DNA from: Herminiimonas fonticola
GTDB taxonomy: Bacteria; Pseudomonadota; Gammaproteobacteria; Burkholderiales; Burkholderiaceae_D
Reading direction: 5' to 3'
DNA length: 64,000 nt
Assembly (NCBI RefSeq): GCF_003293745.1
Contig: NZ_PTLZ01000002.1
Location: forward strand, 496,001-560,000
Numbering within the stretch: position 1 is the stretch's first letter; each line of letters begins with the position of its first letter. The notes under the pieces were generated by a model that was given only the letters and a program-made list of their open reading frames with translations, did not search any database and was not told where the DNA came from. This document shows positions 1-10,191 of the stretch, one piece after another. A program made the position numbers and the translations under genes.

Positions 1-1080
1 CTCGCAGTGAATCAGATTGCGCCGTCCAGCGCGTTTTTTCCTGCGCTGGAAACATTGAAGGATGAACTGGACGGCATGATCTCCGTCCTGCAAAAACAGG
101 CCGAACGCGCCGAGACGATAGAACAATGCCGTGTGCGCGGAGTGGAAATAGCCACACGCCTCGATGCATGGAACAAGCCCAGGGGCGATGTAATCATCGG
201 CCAGGAAAGCGTGTTGTGGGTAGAAGCATTTTCGTCGTCGCTGCAGCTGCATCAGACGCCGCTTTCGATTGCACCGATTTTCAACAAGCAGCGTGAAGGC
301 GTGCCGCGTACATGGATATTTACTTCCGCCACGCTGGCAGTTAAAAATGACTTCAATCATTACACCGCGCAAATGGGCTTGTGGGACGAGCCGGCGCAAT
401 CATGGCCGAGTCCTTTTGATTACGACAGCCAGGGTTTGTTGTACGTCCCTACCGGTTTGCCGCAGCCGAATTCACTTGAATATACCGATGCCGTGATCGA
501 TGCGGCATTGCCGGTAATTGAAGCCGCTGGTGGCGGTGCATTCTTATTGTGCACAACGATACGCGCAGTCAATCGTGCTGCGGAGCGCTTGCGTGAAGAA
601 TTCGAACGTCGAAAATTGCCTTTCCCATTGATGGTGCAGGGCGAGGCTGGACGCACAGAGTTGCTGGATAGGTTCCGCGCGGCTGGCAATGCGGTATTGA
701 TCGGCAGTCAGAGTTTTTGGGAAGGCGTCGATGTGCGCGGCGATGCATTGTCATTGGTGATTATCGACAAGTTACCTTTTTCGCCACCGGATGATCCGGT
801 TCTGGCTGCGCGTATCGAAGCGCTGGAACGCAAGGGCATGAACGGCTTCATGCATCACCAGTTGCCGGCAGCTATCATCAATTTGAAGCAGGGCGCTGGT
901 CGCCTGATCCGTGATGAAACTGATCGTGGCGTGCTGATGATTTGCGATCCACGTTTGATTGCCAAACCGTATGGCAAACGAATCTGGCAAAGCCTGCCGC
1001 CTTTCAAACGAACCCGCGAACTCGATGCAGTACGCACGTTTTTTGCATCGACCCTAGAGTCGATTAACGACGCAGAGTAA
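1..1080 (+). CDS. DinG/YoaA-family ATP-dependent DNA helicase, C-terminal part (5' truncated)
   Basis: The reading frame is open from the first base, so the gene starts upstream of the window and only about 359 C-terminal residues are present. They match the C-terminal helicase domain of XPD-like superfamily 2 DinG/YoaA helicases. Visible motifs are FTSATL (a motif III-like SAT), a SQSFWEGVDVRG segment (motif V region), and QGAGRLIRDETDRG (motif VI with the arginine finger). The Walker A, Walker B and any Fe-S cysteines would lie in the missing part. The family unwinds DNA 5'-3' and is linked to repair and replication-conflict resolution. A gap of 91 bp separates it from surE. The family call is strong; DinG versus YoaA cannot be decided from this part. 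Confidence 0.85.
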   Translation, partial: LAVNQIAPSSAFFPALETLKDELDGMISVLQKQAERAETIEQCRVRGVEIATRLDAWNKPRGDVIIGQESVLWVEAFSSSLQLHQTPLSIAPIFNKQREGVPRTWIFTSATLAVKNDFNHYTAQMGLWDEPAQSWPSPFDYDSQGLLYVPTGLPQPNSLEYTDAVIDAALPVIEAAGGGAFLLCTTIRAVNRAAERLREEFERRKLPFPLMVQGEAGRTELLDRFRAAGNAVLIGSQSFWEGVDVRGDALSLVIIDKLPFSPPDDPVLAARIEALERKGMNGFMHHQLPAAIINLKQGAGRLIRDETDRGVLMICDPRLIAKPYGKRIWQSLPPFKRTRELDAVRTFFASTLESINDAE

Positions 1081-1171
1081 TTGCAAGGCGAGCGGCAACC
1101 ATCTGTCCGGCAGTCGTGTAAAACGCGAAAGCTAGTTCAGAAAGCAGCATGGCTTCAGGTAAAATTCGCAC

Positions 1172-1921
1172 ATGAAAATTCTTATCAGTAATGACGATGG
1201 CTATCTTGCGCCCGGGCTGATCGCTTTGGCCGAGGCGCTGGCACCGATTGCCGATATCGTCGTCGTTGCGCCGGACAGCAATCGCTCCGGCAGCTCCAAT
1301 TCCCTGACACTGGACAGGCCGCTTTCCGTCTACCAGGCGGCTAACGGTTTTTACTTCATCAACGGTACGCCATCCGATTGCGTCCACATTGCGCTGACCG
1401 GCATCATGGGTTTTCGCCCCGATCTGATTGTTTCTGGTATTAATCAGGGGCAAAACATGGGCGACGACACCTTGTATTCCGGCACGGTTGCGGCAGCGAC
1501 GGAAGGGCATCTGTTTGGCATTCCGGCGATCGCTTTTTCGCAACTGGACAAGGGATGGGCGGAAATCAATTCGGCGGCACGCGTTGCGCGCGATATCGTT
1601 GAACGTTGCGCGGAAGGGCGTTTTGATCATCTGGCTGAAAATTTCCTGTTGAACGTCAATATTCCGAATTTGCCATATGAACAACTGAAACCTGCGATTG
1701 CCACTCGTCTCGGCAAGCGCCATCAGTCAGAAGCCGTAATCAAAACGCAAGATCCAAGTGGTCGCGATATTTATTGGATAGGTGCTTGTGGTGGACAAAA
1801 GGATGCAGGCGAAGGCACCGATTTTCACGCAACCGCGTTGGGTCATGTATCTATTACGCCTTTGCAAATAGATTTGACACACAATGCGCAACTTGCCACG
1901 TTGAAGAAGGTTTTGGCATGA
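1172..1921 (+). CDS. surE: 5'/3'-nucleotidase SurE
   Basis: This 249-aa protein has normal SurE length. The N-terminus carries the signature SNDDGY, whose Asp-Asp pair at residues 8-9 binds the metal, followed by [14 protein letters not shown] and [12 protein letters not shown], all part of the conserved active site. SurE is a cytoplasmic metal-dependent phosphatase of nucleoside monophosphates and is linked to stationary-phase survival. The ATG at 1172 is the obvious start because the signature begins four codons later. The stop codon overlaps the pcm start (ATGA at 1918-1921), so the two are probably translationally coupled. The order surE-pcm-nlpD-rpoS is a classical proteobacterial stress block. 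Confidence 0.97.
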   Translation: MKILISNDDGYLAPGLIALAEALAPIADIVVVAPDSNRSGSSNSLTLDRPLSVYQAANGFYFINGTPSDCVHIALTGIMGFRPDLIVSGINQGQNMGDDTLYSGTVAAATEGHLFGIPAIAFSQLDKGWAEINSAARVARDIVERCAEGRFDHLAENFLLNVNIPNLPYEQLKPAIATRLGKRHQSEAVIKTQDPSGRDIYWIGACGGQKDAGEGTDFHATALGHVSITPLQIDLTHNAQLATLKKVLA

Positions 1922-2823
1922 CGGACAAAACCAAGCGCTTCCCGCTGTCGCTCTCATCAATTGCCGAGAAAGCTCCTCGCAATGGCACACGCAGTGAGCC
2001 GCATCGCAGCACAAGCAGTAAAACTGCCACGCCACAGACCGCCACGCTGAATGCTTCGCGCCATGCAGTCGGGTCTCCGGCACGAATTGCTTCAATTCCT
2101 GCCGCATCACAAGGCCAGACAGCGTCTTCGCATAAAGCCGTGACTCATGCTCCTGCTGCCGGTAATCGCTCCACACCGCTGGTTTCGGATGCGATACGTA
2201 AAGCAATGACTGCGCGCGTGGCCAAACAGGGCGTAAAGGACAGCAAGGTATTGGCTGCAATGGAGGCGGTGCCGCGTCATTTATTCATGGAGCCGGCTTT
2301 GGCGAGCCAAGCTTATATCGACGCGTCCTTGCCTATTGGTTATCACCAAACCATTTCGCAACCTTATATTGTGGCAAGAATGATTGAGGTCATGCGGAAC
2401 AATAATGCGGGTGGCGTACTCAATCGTGTGCTGGAAATCGGTACAGGTTGCGGTTATCAGGCAGCTGTCTTGTCGCTGGTGGCGAAAGAGGTCTATTCCA
2501 TCGAGCGTATCAAGGGTTTGCACGAATTGGCCAAAACCAACCTGCGACCCATGCGCGTGGCAAACATCCGCTTGCATTACGGAGATGGTATGCTTGGCCT
2601 GCCACAGGCAGCCCCGTTTGACGGCATTATTTTGGCCGCCGCCGGGATGGAAGTGCCACAGGCCTTGCTGGAACAAATGACGATAGGTGGTCGCCTGGTT
2701 GCCCCGGTTGGGGACAGGCATCAAGTTCTGCAATTAATAGAACGCGTCAGCAAATTTGAATGGAAAAGTTCGACGCTGGAGGATTGTCATTTTGTGCCAC
2801 TCCGTCCAGGTACCGTAACTTGA
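1918..2823 (+). CDS. pcm: Protein-L-isoaspartate O-methyltransferase with N-terminal extension
   Basis: PIMT transfers a methyl group from S-adenosylmethionine to isoaspartyl residues and so starts repair of aged proteins. The SAM-binding motif [10 protein letters not shown] lies at residues 172-180, preceded by the family segment ISQPYI at 146-151. I place the start at ATG 1918, overlapping the surE stop, giving 301 aa. The frame is open further upstream, but that part lies inside surE. The usual enzyme has about 210 residues. Here the recognisable core begins near residue 88, and residues 1-85 are a Ser/Thr/Ala/Pro-rich, probably disordered extension without a clear signal peptide. Confidence 0.95.
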   Translation: MTDKTKRFPLSLSSIAEKAPRNGTRSEPHRSTSSKTATPQTATLNASRHAVGSPARIASIPAASQGQTASSHKAVTHAPAAGNRSTPLVSDAIRKAMTARVAKQGVKDSKVLAAMEAVPRHLFMEPALASQAYIDASLPIGYHQTISQPYIVARMIEVMRNNNAGGVLNRVLEIGTGCGYQAAVLSLVAKEVYSIERIKGLHELAKTNLRPMRVANIRLHYGDGMLGLPQAAPFDGIILAAAGMEVPQALLEQMTIGGRLVAPVGDRHQVLQLIERVSKFEWKSSTLEDCHFVPLRPGTVT

Positions 2824-2868
2824 ACTCCGCGAACATACATCGCTAAAAAATAATTGAACGTAAAGAGA

Positions 2869-3750
2869 ATGAAAAAAATTCGAATCACATTGTTGGCATT
2901 GCTGGTTGGCTCATTAGCCGCTTGTGGTACGCCGCACCGCGCTGCTCCGGTTACAGAGCGTACGATAGGTGGCACGACGTCAGCTGCAAAAGCTGCAGCA
3001 GAAGACCGCAGTTTCTATACAGTAAAGAAGGGCGATACCTTGTACCGTATCGCACTGGATTTCGGCCAAAGCTACAGCGAATTGGTGACATGGAACAAAC
3101 TGGCAAATCCAAACGATATCAAGGTTGATCAGGTGTTGCGTGTAGCACCGCCTGAATCTTCGTCATCCCGCAGCGGTGCGCAAATTGGCTCGATTGCGAC
3201 TTCGTCAGGTACCGAAGCAAGGACTTTGTCGACGCCTCCTACAATGACAGGCGGAAATAAAACTGCTCCGCGTGGTGAGAAGCGTCCGTATTCCGATAAT
3301 AATATGGCCGAGATGCAAAAAAATGAAGGCGCAGCAGGCGCTACACCGGTCAAGCCGGCTGAAACTGCCGCAGCTTCAGACGACGAAACAGTTTCCTGGA
3401 TGTGGCCGGCCGACGGCAAGGTCGTCGCGAATTTCGATGACAATAAAAAGGGTATCGATATCGCAGGTAAATCCGGCCAGCAAGTGTTGGCAGCCGGTTC
3501 CGGCAAAGTCATGTACGCCGGTAGCGGGATTCGCGGCTACGGCAATCTGGTCATCGTCAAACATACAAGCACTTTGTTGTCTGCCTATGCGCACAACAAG
3601 GCGATTCATGTGAAAGAAGGTCAGAACGTTACCAAGGGGCAAAAAATTGCCGACATGGGTGATTCGGATGCAGATGCAGTCAAATTGCATTTTGAAATTC
3701 GCCAGCAAGGCAAGCCTGTCGATCCATCCAAATTCTTACCCAGCCGCTAA
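2869..3750 (+). CDS. nlpD: NlpD-like lipoprotein: LysM plus degenerate M23 (LytM) domain
   Basis: NlpD is an outer-membrane lipoprotein that activates septal amidases during cell division. ATG 2869 follows an AAGAG ribosome-binding site; an upstream in-frame TTG at 2854 is less likely. The signal peptide ends in the lipobox LAAC with Cys19. A LysM domain lies at about 47-93 ([14 protein letters not shown]). The last ~115 residues form an M23 domain. Its metal ligands look incomplete: the HxxxD site reads KGID without the histidine, and HxH is reduced to LHFE. This fits a non-catalytic activator. The stop overlaps the rpoS start by one base, and in other proteobacteria rpoS promoters lie within nlpD. 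Confidence 0.93.
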   Translation: MKKIRITLLALLVGSLAACGTPHRAAPVTERTIGGTTSAAKAAAEDRSFYTVKKGDTLYRIALDFGQSYSELVTWNKLANPNDIKVDQVLRVAPPESSSSRSGAQIGSIATSSGTEARTLSTPPTMTGGNKTAPRGEKRPYSDNNMAEMQKNEGAAGATPVKPAETAAASDDETVSWMWPADGKVVANFDDNKKGIDIAGKSGQQVLAAGSGKVMYAGSGIRGYGNLVIVKHTSTLLSAYAHNKAIHVKEGQNVTKGQKIADMGDSDADAVKLHFEIRQQGKPVDPSKFLPSR

Positions 3751-4799
3751 TGACACGTAACCGGAACGCACAGGCAGACGACGAGGAAAACGCGGAACCC
3801 GCGTCCCCCGGGCTACCTTTTCATTCCGTTGATGAGGAAGAGAAAGGCGACGACGTTGATGATGATGTCGAATCTGCCGATTCAGATGAGCACAACGAAC
3901 ATGCGGCGGCATCGGTTGAAGTCGCCGGTATCGATGAGCTGAAAAAGGTTCTGTCGACTGAGTTATCTACCGATGCGACCCAGCATTACCTGAATCAGAT
4001 TGGTGCGCGTCCCTTGTTGACGGTGCCGGAAGAAGTCCACTTCGCCACTCTGGCCAAACAGGGCAATTTTGAAGCCCGGCAGAAAATGATCGAACACAAT
4101 CTGCGGCTGGTTGTGTCGATAGCCAAGCATTACATCAATCGCGGTGTCGTTCTGCTGGACTTGATCGAAGAGGGCAATCTGGGTTTGATGCGTGCCATCG
4201 ATAAATTCGAACCGGAACGGGGTTTTCGTTTTTCGACCTATGCAACCTGGTGGATACGTCAGAGCATAGAGCGCGCGATCATGAATCAGGCCCGTACCGT
4301 GCGTTTGCCGGTACATGTGGTGCGTGAATTGAATCAAACGCTGCGTGCCAAATTTCATCTGGAAGCACAGCATCACGATGGCAAGGATGCAACTGCAGAA
4401 GATATCGCGCATCTGGTCGACCGTAGTGTGGAAGATGTGCAGGATATTCTGGCGCTGTCGGAACATGCCAGTTCGCTGGATGCGCCGCTCGATGGTGACC
4501 CGCAAGCCAGTTTGATGGATCTGTTGCAAGGAGATCATGCCAATGACCCCGATACGCTGGCCGAACATAATGAGATGACGGTGCTGGTGCGCGATTGGCT
4601 GGACATGCTGCCGGATAAGCAACGTCTGGTGATCACACGCCGTTTTGGCCTCGATAACGATGACCCTGCGACTCTGGAAGAGTTGGCGACAGAAATGCAT
4701 ATCACGCGTGAGCGGGTTCGCCAAATTCAGCAAGAAGCCTTGATTAAATTAAAGCGCTCTCTGACCAAGACTGGTGTCGATAAAGATTCCCTGTTGTAG
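3750..4799 (+). CDS. rpoS: RNA polymerase sigma factor RpoS (sigma-38)
   Basis: This 349-aa group 2 sigma-70 protein directs stationary-phase and stress transcription. Region 1.2 is visible in [15 protein letters not shown], region 2 in [16 protein letters not shown] and [19 protein letters not shown], and region 4.2 in [20 protein letters not shown]. The first ~60 residues are strongly acidic, with many Asp and Glu, which makes the protein slightly longer than the ~330-aa E. coli form. Position directly after nlpD supports RpoS over RpoD or RpoH. The ATG at 3750 shares a base with the nlpD stop. Confidence 0.97.
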   Translation: MTRNRNAQADDEENAEPASPGLPFHSVDEEEKGDDVDDDVESADSDEHNEHAAASVEVAGIDELKKVLSTELSTDATQHYLNQIGARPLLTVPEEVHFATLAKQGNFEARQKMIEHNLRLVVSIAKHYINRGVVLLDLIEEGNLGLMRAIDKFEPERGFRFSTYATWWIRQSIERAIMNQARTVRLPVHVVRELNQTLRAKFHLEAQHHDGKDATAEDIAHLVDRSVEDVQDILALSEHASSLDAPLDGDPQASLMDLLQGDHANDPDTLAEHNEMTVLVRDWLDMLPDKQRLVITRRFGLDNDDPATLEELATEMHITRERVRQIQQEALIKLKRSLTKTGVDKDSLL

Positions 4800-4920
4800 C
4801 AAGTGGGATAGCATTAAATCTATCGCGCATATGAAGCAGTTTGCTATCATCCGTTTCTTTTGACGCCTCCCTTTAATGCAAGTCTGGTATTGCCTGGCTT
4901 GCTCATCTGATTCAATCCCT

Positions 4921-6294
4921 ATGCAGCAAACCATTATTGATATCGAGTCCCTCGACACGGAAGCACGCGGTGTCGGCCATCTGAAAAATGAAGATGGCAC
5001 GCCAGGAAAAGTAGTCTTCGTCGAAGGTGCCTTGCCAAAAGAGCGCGTGGTCTATTCTTCCTATCGCAAGAAGGCGAATTGGGAAGCCGCAAAGATGATG
5101 TCCGTGATCAAGGAGTCATCGCTGCGCACCAAACCACAATGCAGTTATTTCGGCATCTGCGGCGGTTGTTCGATGCAGCATCTTGAAGCTGGCGCGCAAG
5201 TGGCTCTGAAGCAGCGTATTCTGGAAGACAATCTGAAGCATATAGGCAAGGTAAAGCCGGAAACCATGCTGCGCCCGATACACGGCCCGACTTGGGGTTA
5301 TCGCTATCGCGCCCGTATTTCAGTACGAAATGTGCCGAAAAAAGGCGGCGTGCTGGTGGGTTTTCATGAGCGTAAATCGTCCTTCATTACCGATATGAAG
5401 ACCTGCGAAATCCTGCCTGCGAATGTTTCTGCAATGCTGGTGCCTTTGCGTGAATTGATTGCATCGCTATCCGTCATTGATCATTTGCCGCAAATCGAAT
5501 TGGCAATTGGTCAGGGCGCGGAAGAAAAAATCACCGCCATGGTGTTGCGCATCATGACCGAACTTTCGCCGGAAGATGAAGTGAAATTGAAGGCGTTTGC
5601 CGATCACCACAAAGTGCAATGGTGGTTGCAACCAGCTGGTCCGGATAGTGCTTATCAGTTCTATCCGGTAGAAGCGAATTTACATTACGCCTTGCCGGAA
5701 TTCGGCGTAACGATGCCATTCAAACCGACTGATTTCACGCAGGTGAATCATCAGATCAATCGGGTGCTGGTGGCGCGCGCATTGCGTTTGCTGGATGTAC
5801 AAGCGACCGATCGTGTCGCCGATCTTTTCTGCGGCTTGGGAAATTTCACTTTGCCGATTGCAACGCAAGCGCGTGAAGTGGTTGGAGTGGAAGGCAGCAC
5901 AACCCTGACCGAGCGCGCACTGGAAAATGCACAGGCAAATCAACTAGCCGAAAAAACCTCGTTTTATTCACGCAATCTATTCGAAGCGAAAACCGAGGAT
6001 TTTATCGAAATGGGTAAATTCGATCGCATGCTGATCGATCCGCCACGCGATGGTGCATTGGCCGTATGTGAAGCGCTGGCGGGGCTGAATGCAGTACGGC
6101 CGGATTTGATGCCTAGTCGCATTGTCTATGTGTCATGTAATCCTTCCACCCTGGCGCGCGACGCAGCAGTATTGGTCAATGACGGTCCTTATGTGTTGAA
6201 AAATGCTGGTGTAGTCAATATGTTTCCGCATACCTCGCACGTCGAATCGATGGCGGTTTTTGAATTGAATCAGACAGAAACACCAGTTGGGTAG
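4921..6294 (+). CDS. rlmD: 23S rRNA (uracil-1939-C5)-methyltransferase RlmD
   Basis: This SAM-dependent RNA methyltransferase modifies U1939 of 23S rRNA. It has an N-terminal TRAM-like domain (IDIESLDTEARGVGHL), an Fe-S cluster motif CSYFGICGGC (Cys-x5-Cys-x2-Cys) with a probable fourth Cys in MKTCEIL, the SAM site ADLFCGLGNFTLP, and the catalytic cysteine motif VSCNPSTLARD near the C-terminus. ATG 4921 gives 457 aa and starts directly before the TRAM domain. An ATG at 4876 would add 15 residues of unlikely sequence. The gene stands alone and is followed by a strong terminator. Confidence 0.94.
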   Translation: MQQTIIDIESLDTEARGVGHLKNEDGTPGKVVFVEGALPKERVVYSSYRKKANWEAAKMMSVIKESSLRTKPQCSYFGICGGCSMQHLEAGAQVALKQRILEDNLKHIGKVKPETMLRPIHGPTWGYRYRARISVRNVPKKGGVLVGFHERKSSFITDMKTCEILPANVSAMLVPLRELIASLSVIDHLPQIELAIGQGAEEKITAMVLRIMTELSPEDEVKLKAFADHHKVQWWLQPAGPDSAYQFYPVEANLHYALPEFGVTMPFKPTDFTQVNHQINRVLVARALRLLDVQATDRVADLFCGLGNFTLPIATQAREVVGVEGSTTLTERALENAQANQLAEKTSFYSRNLFEAKTEDFIEMGKFDRMLIDPPRDGALAVCEALAGLNAVRPDLMPSRIVYVSCNPSTLARDAAVLVNDGPYVLKNAGVVNMFPHTSHVESMAVFELNQTETPVG

Positions 6295-6310
6295 TCCAGA
6301 TCGCATGTTT

Positions 6311-6341
6311 AAAAAAGCCGACTTTGATGTCGGCTTTTTTG
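6311..6341 (+). terminator. Rho-independent terminator after rlmD
   Basis: A perfect 12-bp stem (AAAAAAGCCGAC paired with GTCGGCTTTTTT) around a 6-nt loop ends in a T run, 16 bp after the rlmD stop. Confidence 0.93.
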
Positions 6342-6658
6342 TCTGTATTGCAAGAATTTTCGGCTGATTTCGGAGGGTATGTATTGACTAGATAGCATCG
6401 AATTTAAGCAAACATGACTTATTCTGAGGATGGGGCAAAGTCTGTAATCAGCCTGCCTTCTTCGATTTGATGCTGTCGGTTAAACGAATTCGGGTGAAAA
6501 AATGCCGCGTACTTGATGCATGATCTTACGACTGGTATTGCTTAGGCATAAAACCATGTGTTCCTGCTCATAAAGAAGGGGTTTCATGCTAGAATCCAAG
6601 GTTAATTGAGTTCTCAATTTTTCGTCTTAACCCTTTCTTTTTATTGGAGTTTTTTCAG
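6342..6658 (+). promoter_or_regulatory. Intergenic region with probable ndk promoter
   Basis: About 317 bp without a convincing gene. Near the 3' end there is an extended -10 element, TGCTAGAAT at 6588-6595 (TGn followed by TAGAAT), without a good -35 box at normal spacing. A ribosome-binding site TTGGAGT lies at 6644-6650, nine bases before the ndk ATG. I see no hairpin or repeat in the rest. Confidence 0.45.
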
Positions 6659-7084
6659 ATGGCAATCGAACGCACACTGTCGATTATTAAACCGGACGCA
6701 GTCGCTAAAAACGTAATCGGTCAGATTTATTCCCGTTTCGAAGGCGCTGGCTTGAAAATCATCGCTGCTCGCATGACACAATTGTCGCGCGCAGAAGCTG
6801 AAGGTTTCTACGCTGTTCACAGCGCACGTCCTTTCTTCAAGGACCTGGTTGACTTCATGATTTCCGGTCCTGTGATCATTCAAGTGCTCGAAGGCGAAAA
6901 CGCCATCATCAAGCATCGTGATCTGATGGGTGCAACCGATCCTAAGAAGGCTGACAAAGGCACGATCCGTGCTGACTTCGCTGACTCGATCGATGCAAAT
7001 GCAGTGCACGGTTCCGATGCAGAAGAAACAGCGAAAGTTGAAATCGCTTACTACTTCCCAGCGTTGAACGTGTATTCACGTTAA
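6659..7084 (+). CDS. ndk: Nucleoside diphosphate kinase
   Basis: Ndk moves the gamma phosphate of ATP to nucleoside diphosphates through a phosphohistidine. The 141-aa length is standard. It starts with the family sequence [14 protein letters not shown] and has the active-site histidine in [13 protein letters not shown] 6659 lies behind a TTGGAGT ribosome-binding site; the frame can be read from 6644, but the five extra codons overlap that site. Codon use looks very regular, as in highly expressed genes. It heads the long conserved cluster that continues with rlmN. Confidence 0.97.
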   Translation: MAIERTLSIIKPDAVAKNVIGQIYSRFEGAGLKIIAARMTQLSRAEAEGFYAVHSARPFFKDLVDFMISGPVIIQVLEGENAIIKHRDLMGATDPKKADKGTIRADFADSIDANAVHGSDAEETAKVEIAYYFPALNVYSR

Positions 7085-7160
7085 TTCGCGTTTTATGTGT
7101 AATGCCGCTATTCGTTGATATGTTTTCATCGGCGATCAAGCGGCGACAAGAAGTGTTTTT

Positions 7161-8318
7161 ATGACGACTCTCACCAATCTGCTGGACCTGGATCCTGCGC
7201 AGCTCATCGCTTATTGCGGTGAGTTGGGTGAGAAGCCGTTCCGCGCCAAGCAATTGCAGCGCTGGATACATCAATTCGGCGCCAGTGATTTTGACGCGAT
7301 GACGGATTTGGCCAAGTCGCTACGTGACAAGCTGAAGACGCGCGCGATGATTGCTGCGCCAGCTGTGATTTCCGATCACACCTCTTCCGACGGTACGCGC
7401 AAGTGGCTGATTGATGTGGGGCAGGGCAATGCAGTCGAGACTGTTTTTATTCCCGAAGAAAACCGCGGCACCTTGTGTATTTCGACACAAGCGGGTTGCG
7501 CGGTAAATTGCCGGTTTTGCTCAACCGGAAAACAAGGTTTTAATCGCAATCTGTCAGTTGGCGAAATTATTGGTCAGCTGTGGATGGCAGAATTTGAATT
7601 GCGTCGGACCAAGGGCATAGAGCCAGGTCCAAAAGGCGAACGCCAGATCACCAACGTCGTGATGATGGGTATGGGCGAACCTTTGCTGAATTACGAGCCT
7701 ACGGTCACGGCACTCAAGTTGATGCTAGACGATAACGCGTATGGTTTGTCGCGTCGTCGCGTGACCTTGTCAACCAGCGGCGTGGTGCCGATGATAGACA
7801 AACTGTCACAGGATTGTGCAGTGGCATTGGCAGTTTCGCTGCACGCCTCGAACGATGCCTTGCGCGATGGCTTGGTGCCATTGAATAAAAAGTATCCGTT
7901 GAAAGAGTTGATGGCGGCATGCAAGCGCTATCTGGAATTCGCTCCACGTGATTTCGTGACTTTTGAATATTGCATGCTGGATGGTGTCAACGACACTGAT
8001 CAGCATGCGCGCGAGTTGCTGGCGCTTGTGCAGAATGTGCCCTGCAAATTCAATTTGATTCCATTTAATCCATTCCCTGAATCCGGTTTGACGCGCTCGA
8101 ATAATTCTCGCATCAAGGCATTCGCCCAAGTGCTGATGGATGGTGGCATTGTCACGACAGTGCGCAAGACACGCGGTGATGACATCGATGCGGCTTGTGG
8201 TCAATTGGCAGGTGAAGTGCAGGATCGTACACGTGTGCAAGATCGTATGAAAAAAATGGCCGAATATCAGGAAAAATTCGGTAAGAATTTTGGACGTATT
8301 GTGGAGATTTCATCTTGA
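7161..8318 (+). CDS. rlmN: Dual-specificity radical SAM RNA methyltransferase RlmN
   Basis: RlmN makes 2-methyladenosine at A2503 of 23S rRNA and, in E. coli, A37 of some tRNAs. The radical-SAM cluster motif CxxxCxxC is at Cys113, 117 and 120 (GCAVNCRFC). Further family segments are [10 protein letters not shown] and the C-terminal [12 protein letters not shown], which carries the methyl-accepting cysteine. The 385-aa length is normal. The next gene starts inside its last codons (TTG at 8315), so rlmN and pilF probably share a transcript. The same pair is common in betaproteobacteria. Confidence 0.96.
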   Translation: MTTLTNLLDLDPAQLIAYCGELGEKPFRAKQLQRWIHQFGASDFDAMTDLAKSLRDKLKTRAMIAAPAVISDHTSSDGTRKWLIDVGQGNAVETVFIPEENRGTLCISTQAGCAVNCRFCSTGKQGFNRNLSVGEIIGQLWMAEFELRRTKGIEPGPKGERQITNVVMMGMGEPLLNYEPTVTALKLMLDDNAYGLSRRRVTLSTSGVVPMIDKLSQDCAVALAVSLHASNDALRDGLVPLNKKYPLKELMAACKRYLEFAPRDFVTFEYCMLDGVNDTDQHARELLALVQNVPCKFNLIPFNPFPESGLTRSNNSRIKAFAQVLMDGGIVTTVRKTRGDDIDAACGQLAGEVQDRTRVQDRMKKMAEYQEKFGKNFGRIVEISS

Positions 8319-9127
8319 AAATAGCGCGTCCTGTTGTCTCGCTCGGAATCACTTTGTTTTCGATAATTTTGTTGGCAGGGTGTGTAACCAGCACCACCAG
8401 TTCGACCAAACAAGATGGCGACGCGATGGCTGTGCCCGGTGCCGATAAATCAGATAATCAGAGACGTGCTCGAATTCGTTTGCGACTGGCTAGTGAGTAT
8501 TACCAGCAAGGTCAGATGAATGTTGCGCTGGATGAAGTCAAACTTGCATTGCAGACGGACTCCGAATTTTCCGATGCATACAGCATGGCCGGATTGATTT
8601 ACATGGATCTGGGCGAAACACGATTGGCAGAAGAAAATTTAACGCACGCCATGCGTTTGGCGCCAAACGATCCAGACCTGAGCAATAATTATGGCTGGTT
8701 CCTTTGCCAGAATGGGCGCGCTCCGCAGTCGATTGCCTATTTCGAAGCAGCCATTCGCAACAAGGCTTACCAGTCGCCTGCCAAGGCATTGAATAATGCA
8801 GGTACTTGCAGTTTGATTTTGAAAGATCCGGCCGCAGCAGAACGTTATTTTAATCAAGCCTTTCGCTACGATCCTAGTAGCCCGACAACGAACACTAATT
8901 TATCGCGTATCAATTACGAGCGTGGCGATTTTGAACTCGCCCGTTTTTACATTACACGTGTCACCAAGGCGGATGTGTTGACTGCAGAAGTGCTGTGGCT
9001 TGCAGTCAAAATTGAACGCAAGATGGGTGATCGTGCAGCAGAAGCCAGTTTTGTGACGCAGTTGCGTCGCCGTTATCCAAACTCAAATGAATTTGCGGCT
9101 TATCAGCGTGGAGCCTTTAATGAATGA
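8315..9127 (+). CDS. pilF: Type IV pilus biogenesis TPR lipoprotein PilF/PilW
   Basis: This 270-aa protein starts with a TTG that overlaps the rlmN stop and reads straight into a lipoprotein signal peptide ending in LLAGC (Cys23). The rest is a stack of tetratricopeptide repeats, for example [21 protein letters not shown] and [20 protein letters not shown]. PilF/PilW is the outer-membrane pilotin that helps the PilQ secretin assemble. Assignment rests on lipoprotein plus TPR architecture and on the rlmN-pilF-rodZ-ispG order. No other pilus gene is in the window. The 3' end overlaps rodZ by eight bases. Confidence 0.88.
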   Translation: MKIARPVVSLGITLFSIILLAGCVTSTTSSTKQDGDAMAVPGADKSDNQRRARIRLRLASEYYQQGQMNVALDEVKLALQTDSEFSDAYSMAGLIYMDLGETRLAEENLTHAMRLAPNDPDLSNNYGWFLCQNGRAPQSIAYFEAAIRNKAYQSPAKALNNAGTCSLILKDPAAAERYFNQAFRYDPSSPTTNTNLSRINYERGDFELARFYITRVTKADVLTAEVLWLAVKIERKMGDRAAEASFVTQLRRRYPNSNEFAAYQRGAFNE

Positions 9128-10184
9128 TGAAGCACGAGTAAACGAGCAGCCGGAAAACGTTGCTTCTACCAACTCTAATCCTGAGCCGGTTGTTAATACA
9201 GCAGAGCCGATAGTGCCGGCTGGAGTGCAACTTGCTGTTTTGCGTGAAGCGCGCGGCTGGACGACTCTGCAGATTGCCAGTCAGCTTAACCTTGCGAACA
9301 GACAGATTCAGGCATTGGAAGCGGATAATTACGCAGCTTTGCCGGGCATGGTCATAGTGCGCGGTTTTATTCGCGCTTATGCGAAAGTATTGCAAGCCGA
9401 TCCCGCACCTATTCTGGCAGCGATTGTCGATGACACTTCTGCACCGGCTGTCTTGCTGCCGGAGCGTAATACACTTTCGGCATCGTTTTCTGAAGCTAAG
9501 TTATCGCCTTCCGGCCCTCGCGGACTCTCATTCAAAGTAATGATTGCTGCTGCTGTGTTGGCTGTAATTGGTGCTGCTGTATTTGCTGGTCAGCATCTGG
9601 GTTTGATTCCGATTTCGTCACAAACTTCCAAGGCGGAAGAAAAGCTTGTTCCGATTGAGACCGGAGAAATCGTCGAGGTGCCTCCTGTGCAAGCTGAGGT
9701 AATTGAAACAACGGTTGCTCCAAGCACGAATGAGTCGAGTGTGGCTTCGGTGGCAGCGAAGCCATCGACGATGACGCCGGTTGTATCTGTCACTGAATCA
9801 AAAGTTGTAGCGCCCGAACCCAAACCTGCAGCAGTTACACCTGCGCCAGTTGTTGCACCGAAACCGGCCGTCGCTGCAGCAGCCGTTCAATCTGCAACTG
9901 TAGCGACGAGTACAACCCCTGTTGCTGCTACCGTTCCAGTGAATAGCAAAGACGCATTGGCGATCAAGGTGCGTGAAGATTCATGGGTGGAAATCAAGCG
10001 TGCCGATAATAGTGTTTTGCTTTCCCGTTTGTTGAAAGCCGGCACCTCCGAGGTTGTTGCGGTGACAGAACCTGTATCCATGGTGATCGGGAATGCTGCC
10101 GGCGTTGATGTGACTTTGCGTGGCAAATCTGTTGATGTTGTTACAGGTAATACCAGTAACGTTGCCCGTTTGAATTTGAAATAA
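9120..10184 (+). CDS. rodZ: RodZ-like cell-shape protein (HTH, TM helix, DUF4115)
   Basis: RodZ links the MreB cytoskeleton to the membrane and peptidoglycan machinery. The protein has a Cro/C1-like helix-turn-helix domain ([19 protein letters not shown] to [10 protein letters not shown]), one transmembrane helix ([17 protein letters not shown]), a long Ala/Pro/Val/Thr-rich periplasmic linker, and a C-terminal DUF4115 domain around [20 protein letters not shown] choose ATG 9120, overlapping the pilF stop, which gives 354 aa; an upstream in-frame start at 9087 lies inside pilF. A 7-bp gap leads to ispG. Confidence 0.88.
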   Translation: MNDEARVNEQPENVASTNSNPEPVVNTAEPIVPAGVQLAVLREARGWTTLQIASQLNLANRQIQALEADNYAALPGMVIVRGFIRAYAKVLQADPAPILAAIVDDTSAPAVLLPERNTLSASFSEAKLSPSGPRGLSFKVMIAAAVLAVIGAAVFAGQHLGLIPISSQTSKAEEKLVPIETGEIVEVPPVQAEVIETTVAPSTNESSVASVAAKPSTMTPVVSVTESKVVAPEPKPAAVTPAPVVAPKPAVAAAAVQSATVATSTTPVAATVPVNSKDALAIKVREDSWVEIKRADNSVLLSRLLKAGTSEVVAVTEPVSMVIGNAAGVDVTLRGKSVDVVTGNTSNVARLNLK

Positions 10185-10191
10185 TTTAAGT

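Noticed and set aside
1774-1917. In-frame N-terminal extension of pcm
   Set aside because: It lies inside surE, shows no PIMT similarity, and the ATGA overlap at 1918 gives a better start.
3963-4733. A 256-codon ORF antisense to rpoS
   Set aside because: It is a shadow of rpoS with unusual composition and no ribosome-binding site or domain.
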